Source: an uncultured Clostridia bacterium
GTDB taxonomy: Bacteria > Bacillota > Clostridia > CAKSNL01 > HGM11501
Assembly (NCBI GenBank): GCA_934476235.1
Contig: CAKSNL010000002.1
Location: 1 to 64,000, forward strand
DNA length: 64,000 bases
Reading direction: 5' to 3'
Shown: piece after piece, positions 53,355-63,961 of the stretch
Numbering within the stretch: position 1 is the stretch's first letter
How the letters are laid out: each line of letters starts with the position of its first letter
Notes under the pieces: generated by a model
The model's database searches: none
What the model saw: the letters and a program-made list of their open reading frames with translations, nothing else
What the model was told of the DNA's origin: nothing
Position numbers and translations under genes: made by a program

Positions 53355-53504
53355 ATGGGAACAGCAATCGTTTTGGTAATAGTATTAGCGGTTATAGGTC
53401 TCGCGGCGCGGTCCGTGATAAAAGACAAAAAGAAGGGAAAGTCCTCCTGCGGTTGTGACTGCAAGCACTGCGCGATGAGCGCAAAGTGCCGCGGCGGGAA
53501 GTGA
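53355..53504 (+). CDS. FeoB-associated Cys-rich membrane protein
   Basis: 49 residues: one N-terminal membrane segment (AIVLVIVLAVIGLAA), a basic stretch, then a Cys-rich tail with C.C.C..C (SCGCDCKHC) and a final C. This pattern is typical of the small proteins that follow feoB and may pass or bind iron. AAGGAGG precedes its ATG. Confidence 0.88.
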   Translation: MGTAIVLVIVLAVIGLAARSVIKDKKKGKSSCGCDCKHCAMSAKCRGGK

Positions 53505-53511
53505 GCGGACA

Positions 53512-53625
53512 ATGGATATGTTCTTAAAAGACGCTGCGGCAATTGCCGTCTGCGTGTCCGTTTGCATAGCCGTCACACTGCTTAAGGAAAAGATAATAAA
53601 GTTTTTGAGAAGACCGCGTCCGTAA
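53512..53625 (+). CDS. Tiny 37-residue membrane peptide
   Basis: Starts seven bases after the Cys-rich protein. It has a hydrophobic middle (AAAIAVCVSVCIAVTLL) and a basic end (KIIKFLRRPRP). No strong Shine-Dalgarno site is seen, so translation would rely on coupling. The 3' end overlaps a hairpin (AGACCGC/GCGGTCT at 53611-53638) that may be a weak terminator. It could be a real Feo accessory peptide or a chance frame. Confidence 0.45.
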   Translation: MDMFLKDAAAIAVCVSVCIAVTLLKEKIIKFLRRPRP

Positions 53626-53660
53626 GCGGATGCGGTCTGACTATATCAAGAGGAGATGTT

Positions 53661-53942
53661 ATGAGCGTTGTAATTGTAGGCGGTCACGACAGGATGCATT
53701 GCCGTTATAAAGAAATATGTAAAAAATTCGGATATAAATGCAAGGTCTTTACACAGTGCCCGGCAAACTTTAAAGGGCAGATCGGTTCGCCCGATATTAT
53801 TGTGGTGTTCACGGGAACCGTGGCGCATAAAATGCTCAGCACCGCGTCCGAAAAGGCGCAAAAGTCCGGCGCTAAGATACTTCACTTAAATTCGTCAAGC
53901 GCCTCGGCACTTTCCGATGCTCTGTCATGCTGTAAGGGCTGA
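53661..53942 (+). CDS. DUF2325 domain protein
   Basis: 93 residues, the usual size. The motif VVIVGGHDRMHCRYKEICKKFGY opens the domain, followed by PDIIVVFTGTVAHKM and a Cys-containing C-terminus (LSCCKG). The H and C residues suggest metal binding. The family is often found beside iron or redox genes but has no established activity. Preceded by AGAGGAG and part of the feo neighbourhood. Confidence 0.88.
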   Translation: MSVVIVGGHDRMHCRYKEICKKFGYKCKVFTQCPANFKGQIGSPDIIVVFTGTVAHKMLSTASEKAQKSGAKILHLNSSSASALSDALSCCKG

Positions 53943-53957
53943 TTTTTTAGCACTGCG

Positions 53958-54006
53958 GGTTAGCCTAAACTAACTTATTGCAAATCCCGCGGATATGTGG
54001 TATACT
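53958..54006 (+). promoter_or_regulatory. Promoter with DtxR-type operator upstream of an unknown membrane protein
   Basis: GTTAG-CCTAAA-CTAAC at 53959-53974 is the same dyad type as at feo and shares the ten bases TAAACTAACT. TTGCAA at 53978-53983 and TATACT at 54001-54006 with a 17-base spacer follow at once. This suggests the downstream gene belongs to the same metal regulon. Confidence 0.65.
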
Positions 54007-54036
54007 TTGGCTATATTACATAGCGGAGAGATGGTT

Positions 54037-54606
54037 ATGCGTTTTATAAAAAAACATAAAGAATGGCTTGTTGCAGCGGCGGTCGCGCTTCTGATTGTGA
54101 GCTTTTTCGCGGAGAGACCCGATAGTTACAGTTTCGGAATAACCTATATCGCGAACGAGCGCATGGCGGAGGCGGATTTTAATAAGCTGACCGGCGCGAT
54201 GCGTGATGCGCTCAGCGGTATTTCGGGATACGAAAACGCGGATATAGATGTTGAGGAGATATCAATAATGCCTGACGAGGGAACCGGCAGGCAGAACGCA
54301 CTGTCGCGGCTTTTGTACGGCAGCGGGGTCATTTATATAGCGGATTATGATGTTGTGAGGAGCATTGTGGATGATGACGGGCTTTTCGCCCCGCTTCCGG
54401 ATTCGGTCGGGGGAGACATTGAAAGCGGCGGAAAGGTGCTTGCAAAGTCGCTTAAGAGCTTCGGCGATCTCGGGCTTTCTTATGATTACGATAATCTTTG
54501 CATTTTCATAAGGTCGGACGATACGGAGGATAAGGACCTGTCTTCCTACATGCGGGAAAATTATGATGCGGCATGCCTGGTTTTAGAGAAAATTGAAAAA
54601 AAATAA
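54037..54606 (+). CDS. Unknown membrane-anchored protein, probably iron-regulated
   Basis: 189 residues from ATG 54037, six bases after CGGAGAG. One N-terminal membrane helix (WLVAAAVALLIVSFFA) preceded by basic residues suggests an extracytoplasmic domain of about 165 residues. The domain has alternating acidic segments (ADIDVEEISIMPDEG, DDDGLFAPLPDSV, RSDDTEDKDLSSYM) and no Cys motif or catalytic signature I know. It has its own promoter with a feo-like operator. Transport-accessory or sensing roles are possible. No family recognised. Confidence 0.75.
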   Translation: MRFIKKHKEWLVAAAVALLIVSFFAERPDSYSFGITYIANERMAEADFNKLTGAMRDALSGISGYENADIDVEEISIMPDEGTGRQNALSRLLYGSGVIYIADYDVVRSIVDDDGLFAPLPDSVGGDIESGGKVLAKSLKSFGDLGLSYDYDNLCIFIRSDDTEDKDLSSYMRENYDAACLVLEKIEKK

Positions 54607-54614
54607 AAAAATGC

Positions 54615-54643
54615 TTGACAACCGGGATAAAGTGTGATATAGT
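54615..54643 (+). promoter_or_regulatory. Promoter of the tRNA pair
   Basis: TTGACA at 54615-54620 and TATAGT at 54638-54643 have a 17-base spacer, about 38 bases before the first tRNA. Confidence 0.8.
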
Positions 54644-54680
54644 ATAAAAGTGCTCTGAAGAGCATAACTTAATATGAAAT

Positions 54681-54764
54681 GCGAGAGTGGCGGAACTGGC
54701 AGACGCGCACGTTTAAGGGGCGTGTGATTTCATCGTACGGGTTCAATTCCCGTCTCTCGCACCA
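54681..54764 (+). tRNA. tRNA-Leu (anticodon AAG)
   Basis: The acceptor stem GCGAGAG/CTCTCGC, a leucine-type D arm (GGCGGAACTGGCAGACGC), a long variable arm and the T arm ACGGG-TTCAATT-CCCGT are complete, with CCA encoded. The anticodon stem CACGT/GCGTG leaves a loop TTAAGGG, giving AAG at positions 34-36. The A would be edited to inosine by TadA. Sliding the loop by one base would give TAA but breaks the stem. Confidence 0.9.
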
Positions 54765-54770
54765 TTTTTT

Positions 54771-54844
54771 TGCCGAATTGTGTAATGGTAGCACGACAGA
54801 CTCTGACTCTGTTTGTCTGGGTTCAAATCCTAGTTCGGCAACCA
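54771..54844 (+). tRNA. tRNA-Gln (anticodon CTG)
   Basis: Acceptor stem TGCCGAA/TTCGGCA with CCA encoded. The anticodon stem ACAGA/TCTGT encloses CTCTGAC, giving CTG. The T loop is GTTCAAATC. Six bases follow tRNA-Leu, so both are one transcript. Confidence 0.95.
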
Positions 54845-54846
54845 TG

Positions 54847-54878
54847 TCGGAACAAGTTTAACTTGTTCCGATTTTTTT
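54847..54878 (+). terminator. Terminator of the tRNA transcript
   Basis: TCGGAACAAGTT pairs with AACTTGTTCCGA and is followed by a run of T. Confidence 0.9.
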
Positions 54879-54911
54879 ATGCGGAAAAATCAGTCATATG
54901 CGCCGTCGGTC

Positions 54912-55024
54912 ATCCTTTTTGCAAAATCCCTCAGGAGTTAAAGGCAGCGTAGCGGCGGGGCAATTTAAAGCCCTCCTTGCTAAAGGAGGGAAGAGCCGAA
55001 GGCGAAGGGAGGATTTTTCGGCGC
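54912..55024. repeat. MITE-like element, degenerate copy (D)
   Basis: AAAATCCCTCAGG on the left and GGGAGGATTTTTCGG on the right are inverted ends. Inside is CCCTCCTTGCTAAAGGAGGG as in copies A and B, while the rest differs. Gene-free sequence with repeats runs from 54879 to 55424. Confidence 0.6.
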
Positions 55025-55034
55025 ACACACTGTA

Positions 55035-55140
55035 TTCGCGCAAACCGTAGGGGTTGGCATCCTTGACAACCCGCAAAATTTGAGCTATGCAGACCGGTCG
55101 ATTCATGAATCGACCCTACGGCGCATTAGCGTAGTGGCTG
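55035..55140. repeat. Dispersed CTACGG hairpin repeat, further copy
   Basis: The GTAGGGG.TGGCATCCTTGAC unit at about 55046-55070 and the hairpin GGTCGATTC/GAATCGACC with CTACGG at 55096-55121 match units at 392-667, including the following GCATTAGCGTA word. It sits directly after MITE-like copy D, the same order as at the left end of the window (copy A, then these repeats). Confidence 0.7.
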
Positions 55141-55226
55141 CATATAAAAAATTGGGAGGATGAGCGTGTACCAATATAAAGCCCTCAAGAACTAAAGGCG
55201 TGAGGAGAGCCGCAGCGGAAATGATT

Positions 55227-55337
55227 GAAAAATCCCTCGGAGTAAGACCCAGCTACCTTTAGCAAGGGAGCCATTTAAAAGCCCTCCTTGCTAAAGGAGG
55301 GTGGTTTTTATGCAATAAAAACCGGAGGGATTTTTCG
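55227..55337. repeat. MITE-like non-coding element (copy B)
   Basis: Inverted ends GAAAAATCCCTC (55227-55238) and GAGGGATTTTTC (55325-55336) are exact. The core at 55259-55323 is nearly identical to 301-365, with hairpins CCCTCCTT/AAGGAGGG and GGTTTTTAT/ATAAAAACC. It ends about 90 bases before the recombinase gene. Confidence 0.75.
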
Positions 55338-55424
55338 ACGCACACACTTCATGCGCGCAACCCGTCGGGCACGGACTTTCGGCAGAGGGTATCTCTGTGG
55401 TAAAATGGTTCACGGGGTGAGAGA

Positions 55425-56258
55425 ATGTTTATCACAGAAGAAAAGATTATGAAATTCCAAAACGACCTTATTAAACGCGAAAAGGAGAGGGCGACCGCGG
55501 AGAAATACGCCCGCGACGTGCGGCTTTTTGCCGAATACCTCTCCGGGCGAAGGATGACAAAGGAGCTTGCGGTAGAGTATAAAAACCGCCTGAAGGCGAC
55601 GCGCGCACCGGCGAGCGTGAACGCCGCGGTTGCGGGGCTTAACTCATTTTTCGCATTTTGCGGGCGGCACGATTTAAAATTAAAGAGCCTTAAATTTTCC
55701 CGGAGCAGCTTTGCGGATAAGGAGCGGGAGATGACGGCGGGGGAGTACAACCGCCTTTTATCCGCCGCGAAGGAAAAGAGCGAGCGGCTGTATCTCCTCA
55801 TGCAGACGGCATGCTCCTGCGGACTCAGAGTTTCCGAAATTCGCTTTATCACGTGTGAGGCACTGATGCTGCGCTCCGCTACCGTCGCGCTAAAGGGCAG
55901 AGTCCGCACGGTGCTGCTTCCGGGAAAGCTCTGCAAAATGTTGATTAAATATGCCAAAAAGAACAAAATAAAAAGCGGACCCGTGTTCATTACGAGAACA
56001 GGGAAACCGCTTGACAGGTTCTATATCTGGCGCTCAATGAAGGCGCTTTGCAAAAAGGCGAATGTGTCCGAAAAGAAGGTTTTTCCGCATAACCTCCGCC
56101 ACCTTTTCGCGCGGACGTACTACAAGGTGCATAAGGACTTACTGCGCCTTTCGGAGCTCTTAGGGCACGTCAGCATGAACACCACACGCATTTACACTGC
56201 GGAATCTTCGGAGATTCACCGCTCCAGAATCGAAATGCTCGGCTTTTTGCAGGAATAA
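55425..56258 (+). CDS. Tyrosine recombinase (phage-integrase family)
   Basis: 277 residues. The N-terminal SAM-like core-binding domain (residues about 8-95) is followed by the catalytic domain. Catalytic residues visible: Arg in CGLRVSEI, a basic strand GRVRTVLLPGK, the H-x-x-R box in HNLRHLFA, His in LGHVSMNTT and the Tyr in TRIYTAES. Size fits XerC/D-like or small integron-like enzymes. No excisionase, cargo or attachment repeat is seen. GGGGTGAGAG precedes the start. It may act on the adjoining repeats or be the remnant of an element inserted near the tRNA genes. Confidence 0.9.
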   Translation: MFITEEKIMKFQNDLIKREKERATAEKYARDVRLFAEYLSGRRMTKELAVEYKNRLKATRAPASVNAAVAGLNSFFAFCGRHDLKLKSLKFSRSSFADKEREMTAGEYNRLLSAAKEKSERLYLLMQTACSCGLRVSEIRFITCEALMLRSATVALKGRVRTVLLPGKLCKMLIKYAKKNKIKSGPVFITRTGKPLDRFYIWRSMKALCKKANVSEKKVFPHNLRHLFARTYYKVHKDLLRLSELLGHVSMNTTRIYTAESSEIHRSRIEMLGFLQE

Positions 56259-56401
56259 AAGAAAAAAGCCACATAATATACATTCTGTTGTATACCATGC
56301 AGCCCTTTTCCTCGAAAAGCGAAATTGGGGTATCTTTATTATACTACTTTTGGAAAAGTATGTCAATATTTATCGGCAAAAATATTTTTTTGCATGGTTT
56401 T

Positions 56402-56526
56402 AAGACCGATGATGAAAAATTGCTTTCATCGGTCTTCTTTTCGTGGTCTTTCGGCGTGAACGGACCCGGCGTTTGCCGGCTCCTGTATACCAAGTTTACG
56501 AAAAACTTGAATATTTTTCGTAAACT
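56402..56526 (+). terminator. Two hairpins in the gap after the recombinase
   Basis: AAGACCGATGA/TCATCGGTCTT at 56402-56436 followed by CTTTTC looks like a terminator. GTTTACGAAAAA/TTTTTCGTAAAC at 56494-56525 is a second perfect hairpin of unknown role. The rest of 56259-56560 shows nothing recognisable. Confidence 0.55.
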
Positions 56527-56560
56527 GGTCCGAAAAAAATCCTTGTTGATTTTTTTCCTG

Positions 56561-56584
56561 ACCACGTAATGTATATTCCGTGGT
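56561..56584 (+). promoter_or_regulatory. Perfect dyad in the promoter region of the repeat-protein gene
   Basis: ACCACG at 56561-56566 and CGTGGT at 56579-56584 flank TAATGTATATTC, which contains -10-like sequence (TATATT). A TTG-type -35 lies at 56543-56551 with poor spacing. The placement suggests a repressor site. No regulator gene is adjacent. Confidence 0.45.
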
Positions 56585-56612
56585 GAAAATTAATTTTTAG
56601 GAGGAAGATGTA

Positions 56613-58085
56613 ATGAAGAAAACAAAACGGTTTGCGGCGCTGGCAATGAGTACAGTTATATTAATGCTTGGCATGACGCCGATGTCACACGGATTTCAGA
56701 ATGAGGACGGAGCCTTGAGAAAAAACGCTCCGGATAACGGTAAAAAACAGATGGTTCTGTCTTCATGGGACTATGTTAAGATGTACAGTCCGGACGGACA
56801 GACGGCGGACATTCACAAATCGGAAGTCAACAATTACAAAAAACAGGGATGGTCAGAAAATAAATATGATATCTACACCGTAATGTACTCATCGAAGAAT
56901 TTGTATACCGCAGAAAAGATTGAGGTTTTGAACAAAGATGTGGAATCTTATAAGAACAGCGGATGGATTCCCAAGTCGGAGCTTATTACCACACTTTACA
57001 GTGATGACGGCAGGTCGATAGAGGTTAATAATGACCAGGTCGCAAAATATAAGGCGGTGGGCTGGAAAGACAAAAGCGACGCCTACACGACGTTATATGC
57101 CGAGGACGGGAGAAAACAGGATTTCTTAAACAGGGACGTTGACCGCCAAAAAACAGTCGGCTGGTATGAGTGGAGTGAGCTTTATCCGACACTTTATTCG
57201 GCAGACGGGCGGACAATTACTGTAAACAAAAATGAAGTCCAGGCTTACAAAAAGGTCGGCTGGTATGAGTTTGACGAACTGTATGTCCCTATGTATGCCG
57301 AGGACGGTCGGACGATAACGGTATGGAAGGACAGTGTCGAAGATTACAAAAAAGTGGGCTGGTATACGACACGCTCCGCAGTTAACAGCATAATATACGA
57401 AACGTCAAAATGGTTTTTTGAAAAGCTGGAAATTCCGGCGGCAAAAACCAATGAGTATATTCAAAAGGGGTGCTGGGATCTTGTTACGGAGGATTATATG
57501 ACGGTACTATTCTCCTCTGACGACAGAAAGCTTGCCGTAAAAAACACAGAGGTTGGGACATACAAAAAGCTCGGCTGGTACACATACAAGGAATACCTTG
57601 ATCTTAAAATAGACCCTCTGATAAAGTCGAAACAGTTTGAGACTGCAATGCAGACCCTGGAACAGGCTGAAAAAACATACAAATGGAACGAAGGAAAACA
57701 GGCGGTTATAAAGCAAAAGGAGCAGAACCTTCGCTATTCATGGATGAAGGTCATAAATTCCCCTATTGCCATAATTTCTTCGAATGTTGAGGAGGACCAC
57801 GGATATCCGGATGCGGTTATATCTTTAAGAAACATAAGCGATAAAACTATAGTTTCCTTTAAGGTAGAATTTACCTGCTATGACGCATACGGAAGGGTTA
57901 CAACGGATTATCCGTGGCTCTATAACGGACAGTTTACCGGAAGAGACGACAGATGTAATTTTAAGAGCAATTCAAAAAACAATTGGTACTGGACTCTTTA
58001 CTCCAACGAGCGCACCGCGTCAATAAAAAATGTACGCGTTGTAGAGGCTGCATATAGCGACGGAACAACATGGCGCAGCCGATGA
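56613..58085 (+). CDS. Secreted protein with eight YS.DGR...VGWY repeats
   Basis: 490 residues. Signal peptide at 1-28 (FAALAMSTVILMLGMTPMSHG). From about residue 54 to 335 there are eight tandem units of 33-38 residues, best conserved as LYSADGRTITVNKNEVQAYK then KVGWY. Units 2 and 7 are diverged. A short helical segment (FETAMQTLEQAEKTYKWNEGK) leads to a C-terminal beta domain of about 100 residues (VISLRNISDKTIVSFKVEFTCYDAYGR) resembling FxLYD-type domains. It is probably surface-exposed. No activity known. Preceded by TAGGAGGAAG, and its stop overlaps the next gene. Confidence 0.8.
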   Translation: MKKTKRFAALAMSTVILMLGMTPMSHGFQNEDGALRKNAPDNGKKQMVLSSWDYVKMYSPDGQTADIHKSEVNNYKKQGWSENKYDIYTVMYSSKNLYTAEKIEVLNKDVESYKNSGWIPKSELITTLYSDDGRSIEVNNDQVAKYKAVGWKDKSDAYTTLYAEDGRKQDFLNRDVDRQKTVGWYEWSELYPTLYSADGRTITVNKNEVQAYKKVGWYEFDELYVPMYAEDGRTITVWKDSVEDYKKVGWYTTRSAVNSIIYETSKWFFEKLEIPAAKTNEYIQKGCWDLVTEDYMTVLFSSDDRKLAVKNTEVGTYKKLGWYTYKEYLDLKIDPLIKSKQFETAMQTLEQAEKTYKWNEGKQAVIKQKEQNLRYSWMKVINSPIAIISSNVEEDHGYPDAVISLRNISDKTIVSFKVEFTCYDAYGRVTTDYPWLYNGQFTGRDDRCNFKSNSKNNWYWTLYSNERTASIKNVRVVEAAYSDGTTWRSR

Positions 58086-58699
58086 GAAGGAAAGTCAAAA
58101 GGTTCGCTGCCGTAATTGCCATTATATTAATAGTTTCCGTGCTTTCCGGCTGCGGTGCAAAAAGGCTCAACACCAAACAAATAAAGGAAGATTTTATAGC
58201 GGAGCACTATTTTGCATATCCATTAAGAAACTACTTCGGAAAATTCCAGACCGCCGATATAAAAAATATTGAAACAGAAAAATTCAAAATCATAACGCGA
58301 CTGAAGACGGAAGAAAAGGACGAGATGATTATCGACGCTTCGGCTGATGACCCGAAAGGCGTGTTGAGGGTTACGGGAGAATACTCCATGACTTATGTAT
58401 CGGTCGGCGACGAATGGATGCTTGAATCATTTAAGGTGCTGTCCGAACAGGTCATACCGCTTCGGACGAGCTGCTTCTCGCACGACGAGATAATGCTTGC
58501 ACTGTCATTTTGCGGATATGACGGAGTGCAAAGCGTTAAGGTTTTGGGGCGGGCAGGCGATCTGAAAAACAAAAAGGATGCGTATAAAATCGCAGCTGAA
58601 TACGCAGACGGAGAAAAAAGGAATTTTTCAATCACATTCACTTTTTCTCCGAAAAATAACGGCTGGTCAGTATTAAGCGCGGAGTGCAAAGAAATATGA
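58082..58699 (+). CDS. Small lipoprotein of unknown function
   Basis: 205 residues from ATG 58082, which overlaps the preceding stop (ATGA); an in-frame ATG at 58070 lies inside the upstream gene. Lipoprotein signal with lipobox VLSG-C24. The mature part is a compact alpha/beta domain (YSMTYVSVGDEWMLESFKVL; ITFTFSPKNNGWSVLSAEC). No family recognised. Tight translational coupling implies it works with the secreted repeat protein. Confidence 0.8.
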   Translation: MRRKVKRFAAVIAIILIVSVLSGCGAKRLNTKQIKEDFIAEHYFAYPLRNYFGKFQTADIKNIETEKFKIITRLKTEEKDEMIIDASADDPKGVLRVTGEYSMTYVSVGDEWMLESFKVLSEQVIPLRTSCFSHDEIMLALSFCGYDGVQSVKVLGRAGDLKNKKDAYKIAAEYADGEKRNFSITFTFSPKNNGWSVLSAECKEI

Positions 58700-58702
58700 G
58701 AT

Positions 58703-58734
58703 AAAAGGCTCGCGGAAATTTCCGCGAGCCTTTT
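58703..58734. terminator. Bidirectional terminator, perfect palindrome
   Basis: AAAAGGCTCGCGGAAA is followed directly by its reverse complement, giving a 32-base palindrome with A and T ends between two converging genes. Confidence 0.9.
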
Positions 58735-59272
58735 AAAACACCGTAACGCCGGTTTCGGTTATGACCGCGTCAAGCTTAACGTCGTGCGGTTCCGCCGGGA
58801 GGGCGGGGACAAGCTGAAACCCGTAGCAGAGCCCGACCTTTAAGCCTTTAGCCTCCGACAGAAATCTGTCGTAATACCCCTTGCCAAAGCCGAGCCGGTC
58901 ACCCTTTTCGGAGAATGCGAGCCCGGGAACGAGTATGAGATCGGGAAACGAAAAATCCACAAAATCGGGGTGCTCGGGCTCCCATATCCCGTAAAGCCCC
59001 GGCGTAAAAGCTCCGTCGGTCTTTGAAAGGCGGAGCGAAAAATCCTCCCCGCTTACCGGAACGCAGACGACCTTGCCTAATGAAAGCGCGTGGGACAGTA
59101 TTTCGCCGGTTTCCGCCTCTCCGAACGACGACATATAGACGCAGATATTTTTACTTTCTTTATAAAAGGGCGAATTTACAAGGTGCGAGAAAATTTTTTT
59201 CGACGCGCCTTCTTTATCGCCGAAATTTTTTCTTTTTAACTTCATTTCGGCTCTTAATGAGTCCTTATCCAT
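58733..59272 (-). CDS. 5-formyltetrahydrofolate cyclo-ligase
   Basis: 179 residues, the usual length. Converts 5-formyl-THF to 5,10-methenyl-THF with ATP. Recognised by the N-terminal LRAEMKLKRKNFGDKEG, ICVYMSSFGEAETGEI, the substrate loop LYGIWEP and the ATP-binding LVPGLAFSEKGDRLGFGKGYYDRFL. Confidence 0.93.
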   Translation of the reverse strand: MDKDSLRAEMKLKRKNFGDKEGASKKIFSHLVNSPFYKESKNICVYMSSFGEAETGEILSHALSLGKVVCVPVSGEDFSLRLSKTDGAFTPGLYGIWEPEHPDFVDFSFPDLILVPGLAFSEKGDRLGFGKGYYDRFLSEAKGLKVGLCYGFQLVPALPAEPHDVKLDAVITETGVTVF

Positions 59273-59344
59273 AAAAACACCTCTTTTTCAGCATTATATT
59301 GCAAAAAATATGCTCTGTCAACACCTATATTGACACTGTTTTTA

Positions 59345-59373
59345 TTGACTTTGAGTTTTTTAAGTGGTATAAT
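59345..59373 (+). promoter_or_regulatory. Promoter of alaS
   Basis: TTGACT at 59345-59350 and TATAAT at 59368-59373 have a 17-base spacer. The leader to the ATG at 59413 is only about 33 bases, so no T-box can be present. Confidence 0.85.
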
Positions 59374-59412
59374 TATAAAATAAGCTGTACAAATGAAAGG
59401 TTTTGATTTAAG

Positions 59413-62393
<2,981 letters not shown>

Positions 62394-62430
62394 AAAGAAA
62401 CGGTGTACAATTTTTGTACACCGTTTCTTT
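62394..62430. terminator. Bidirectional terminator
   Basis: AAAGAAACGGTGTACA pairs with TGTACACCGTTTCTTT around a five-base loop, between the converging HIT and ligase genes. Confidence 0.9.
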
Positions 62431-62431
62431 T

Positions 62432-63961
62432 TTATATTCCGATCTCGTTTCGTTTTATCTTGCCTGTCGAGGTCTTCGGGAAGGGCTCTGTCGTTACCTT
62501 GATGCGGCGGAGCTTTTTATATTCCGAAAGATTTGAATTGAGTGATTCAACGGAGCGCAGTGCTTCCTCCTCAGTCGTCGCTTCCGGGTCGTATACCGCG
62601 ATTGCGGAAACCGTTTTGGAATCCGGAGAAAGATAAGCGACAGACTCGGTAATCCCGGGAAGTGAATTCATCAAAGACTCAAGCTCTTCGGGATATACGT
62701 TCTTTCCGTTTTTTAATACAAGCACGTTTTTTGACCGCCCGCGGATGAAAATAAACCCGTCGGAATCTATATAGCCCAAGTCGCCGGTCTTGAGATATCC
62801 GTCCTTGAACGGCTGCTCTTTTAGGTCCATGTATCCGAGCATCACGTTGGGACCCTTGACGAGGATTTCGCCGATTCCATCCTCGTTCGGCGAGTCTATC
62901 TTAACGTCAACCCCCGGCATAGGCTTGCCGACAGAGCCGATACGTCTCTCATCTTCTCTCTCGGCGGCAATAACGGGCGCGGTCTCGGTCATACCGTAGC
63001 CCTGAATCAAAAGTATTCCGATATCGTCAAAAAACTGTATCGTGCTCTCGGAGAGCGGAGCGGCTCCGCTTATGACAAGGCGCAGTGCACCGATTTTTTT
63101 TCTGACCGACGAAAAGATAGGACCGCGAAGGTCGATCCCGACCTTCAAAAGGGCACGGCTGAACATGACCATTGCTGAGAACAGGCGCTTTTTTCCGCTT
63201 TTTTCAATTGCGGAATCAGCGTTCTGCTTGATTCTGTCAAGTATCAGCGGAACTCCGACAAAAACGGTCACTCCGTAGTCGGACAGAGCGTTTTTGATTC
63301 TGAGCCCCTTGGCGTACACCGAACGCATTCCGCACCCCAAAAAGAGGAGCATGGCGGTCAGCCCGAACGCATGGTAATAGGGGAGAAGCGCTAAGTTGAC
63401 ATCCTGTTCATAGAAGTTTTCACATTCCTGCATTTGGCGGATGTTTGATAAAATGTTGTTTGCGGAAAGCATGACCGCTTTCGATTTTGACGTTGTGCCC
63501 GAGGTGAACATAAGAACGCTCAGTGTGTCGGGATCGGGCTCGCAGTCCGGCATCTCGCCCGGCTTTGAAAGCGAGGAAAGGGCGCTCATCGGAATTTTTG
63601 ATGCGATGCTTACAGCATCCGCCTTTTCCTTCACCTCGTCAGAATAAATCAGCATTTCGGCTTTGCTCCTCTCGGCAATGCGGGCAAATTCAGAGTCCGG
63701 AAGCGACTGATCGACAGGGACGAGTACAGCGCCCGCGCACAGAACGCCGAGAGCCGAGAGCACCCAGCTATAGGAATTTTTCCCGGTCACCATGATGCGC
63801 TTTCCGGAGTAATCCGAAAGCCCGTTCGAAAGTGCGGAAACGCTTTCGTAAAGCTCAGGATAGCTTATATCGATGTCCGCACCCTTTTCGTTTACGGTGA
63901 AAGCAATATTATTTTTATATTCTTTGCATAATGCGGTAAAATATGATTTGATTGTGCTCAT
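62432..63961 (-). CDS. AMP-binding acyl-CoA/acyl-ACP synthetase-like ligase
   Basis: 509 residues of the adenylate-forming family. The ATP loop is LMFTSGTTSKSKAVMLS, in which the usual GxPKG is altered to SKSKA. GYGMTETAPV and LKTGDLGYIDSDGFIFIRGRSKNV are present, and the catalytic Lys is in FPKTSTGKIKR near the C-terminus. It activates a carboxylic acid, probably a fatty acid, as an adenylate. The usual C-terminal subdomain is complete. The start is near the window end, so upstream context is not visible. Confidence 0.88.
   Translation of the reverse strand: MSTIKSYFTALCKEYKNNIAFTVNEKGADIDISYPELYESVSALSNGLSDYSGKRIMVTGKNSYSWVLSALGVLCAGAVLVPVDQSLPDSEFARIAERSKAEMLIYSDEVKEKADAVSIASKIPMSALSSLSKPGEMPDCEPDPDTLSVLMFTSGTTSKSKAVMLSANNILSNIRQMQECENFYEQDVNLALLPYYHAFGLTAMLLFLGCGMRSVYAKGLRIKNALSDYGVTVFVGVPLILDRIKQNADSAIEKSGKKRLFSAMVMFSRALLKVGIDLRGPIFSSVRKKIGALRLVISGAAPLSESTIQFFDDIGILLIQGYGMTETAPVIAAEREDERRIGSVGKPMPGVDVKIDSPNEDGIGEILVKGPNVMLGYMDLKEQPFKDGYLKTGDLGYIDSDGFIFIRGRSKNVLVLKNGKNVYPEELESLMNSLPGITESVAYLSPDSKTVSAIAVYDPEATTEEEALRSVESLNSNLSEYKKLRRIKVTTEPFPKTSTGKIKRNEIGI

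Noticed and set aside
54879..55424. Clustered repeats resembling a CRISPR array
   Set aside because: Units are not evenly spaced, differ in type, include inverted copies, and no cas genes are present.
59374..59412. T-box riboswitch before alaS
   Set aside because: The leader is only about 33 bases, too short for a T-box. None is seen before lysS either.
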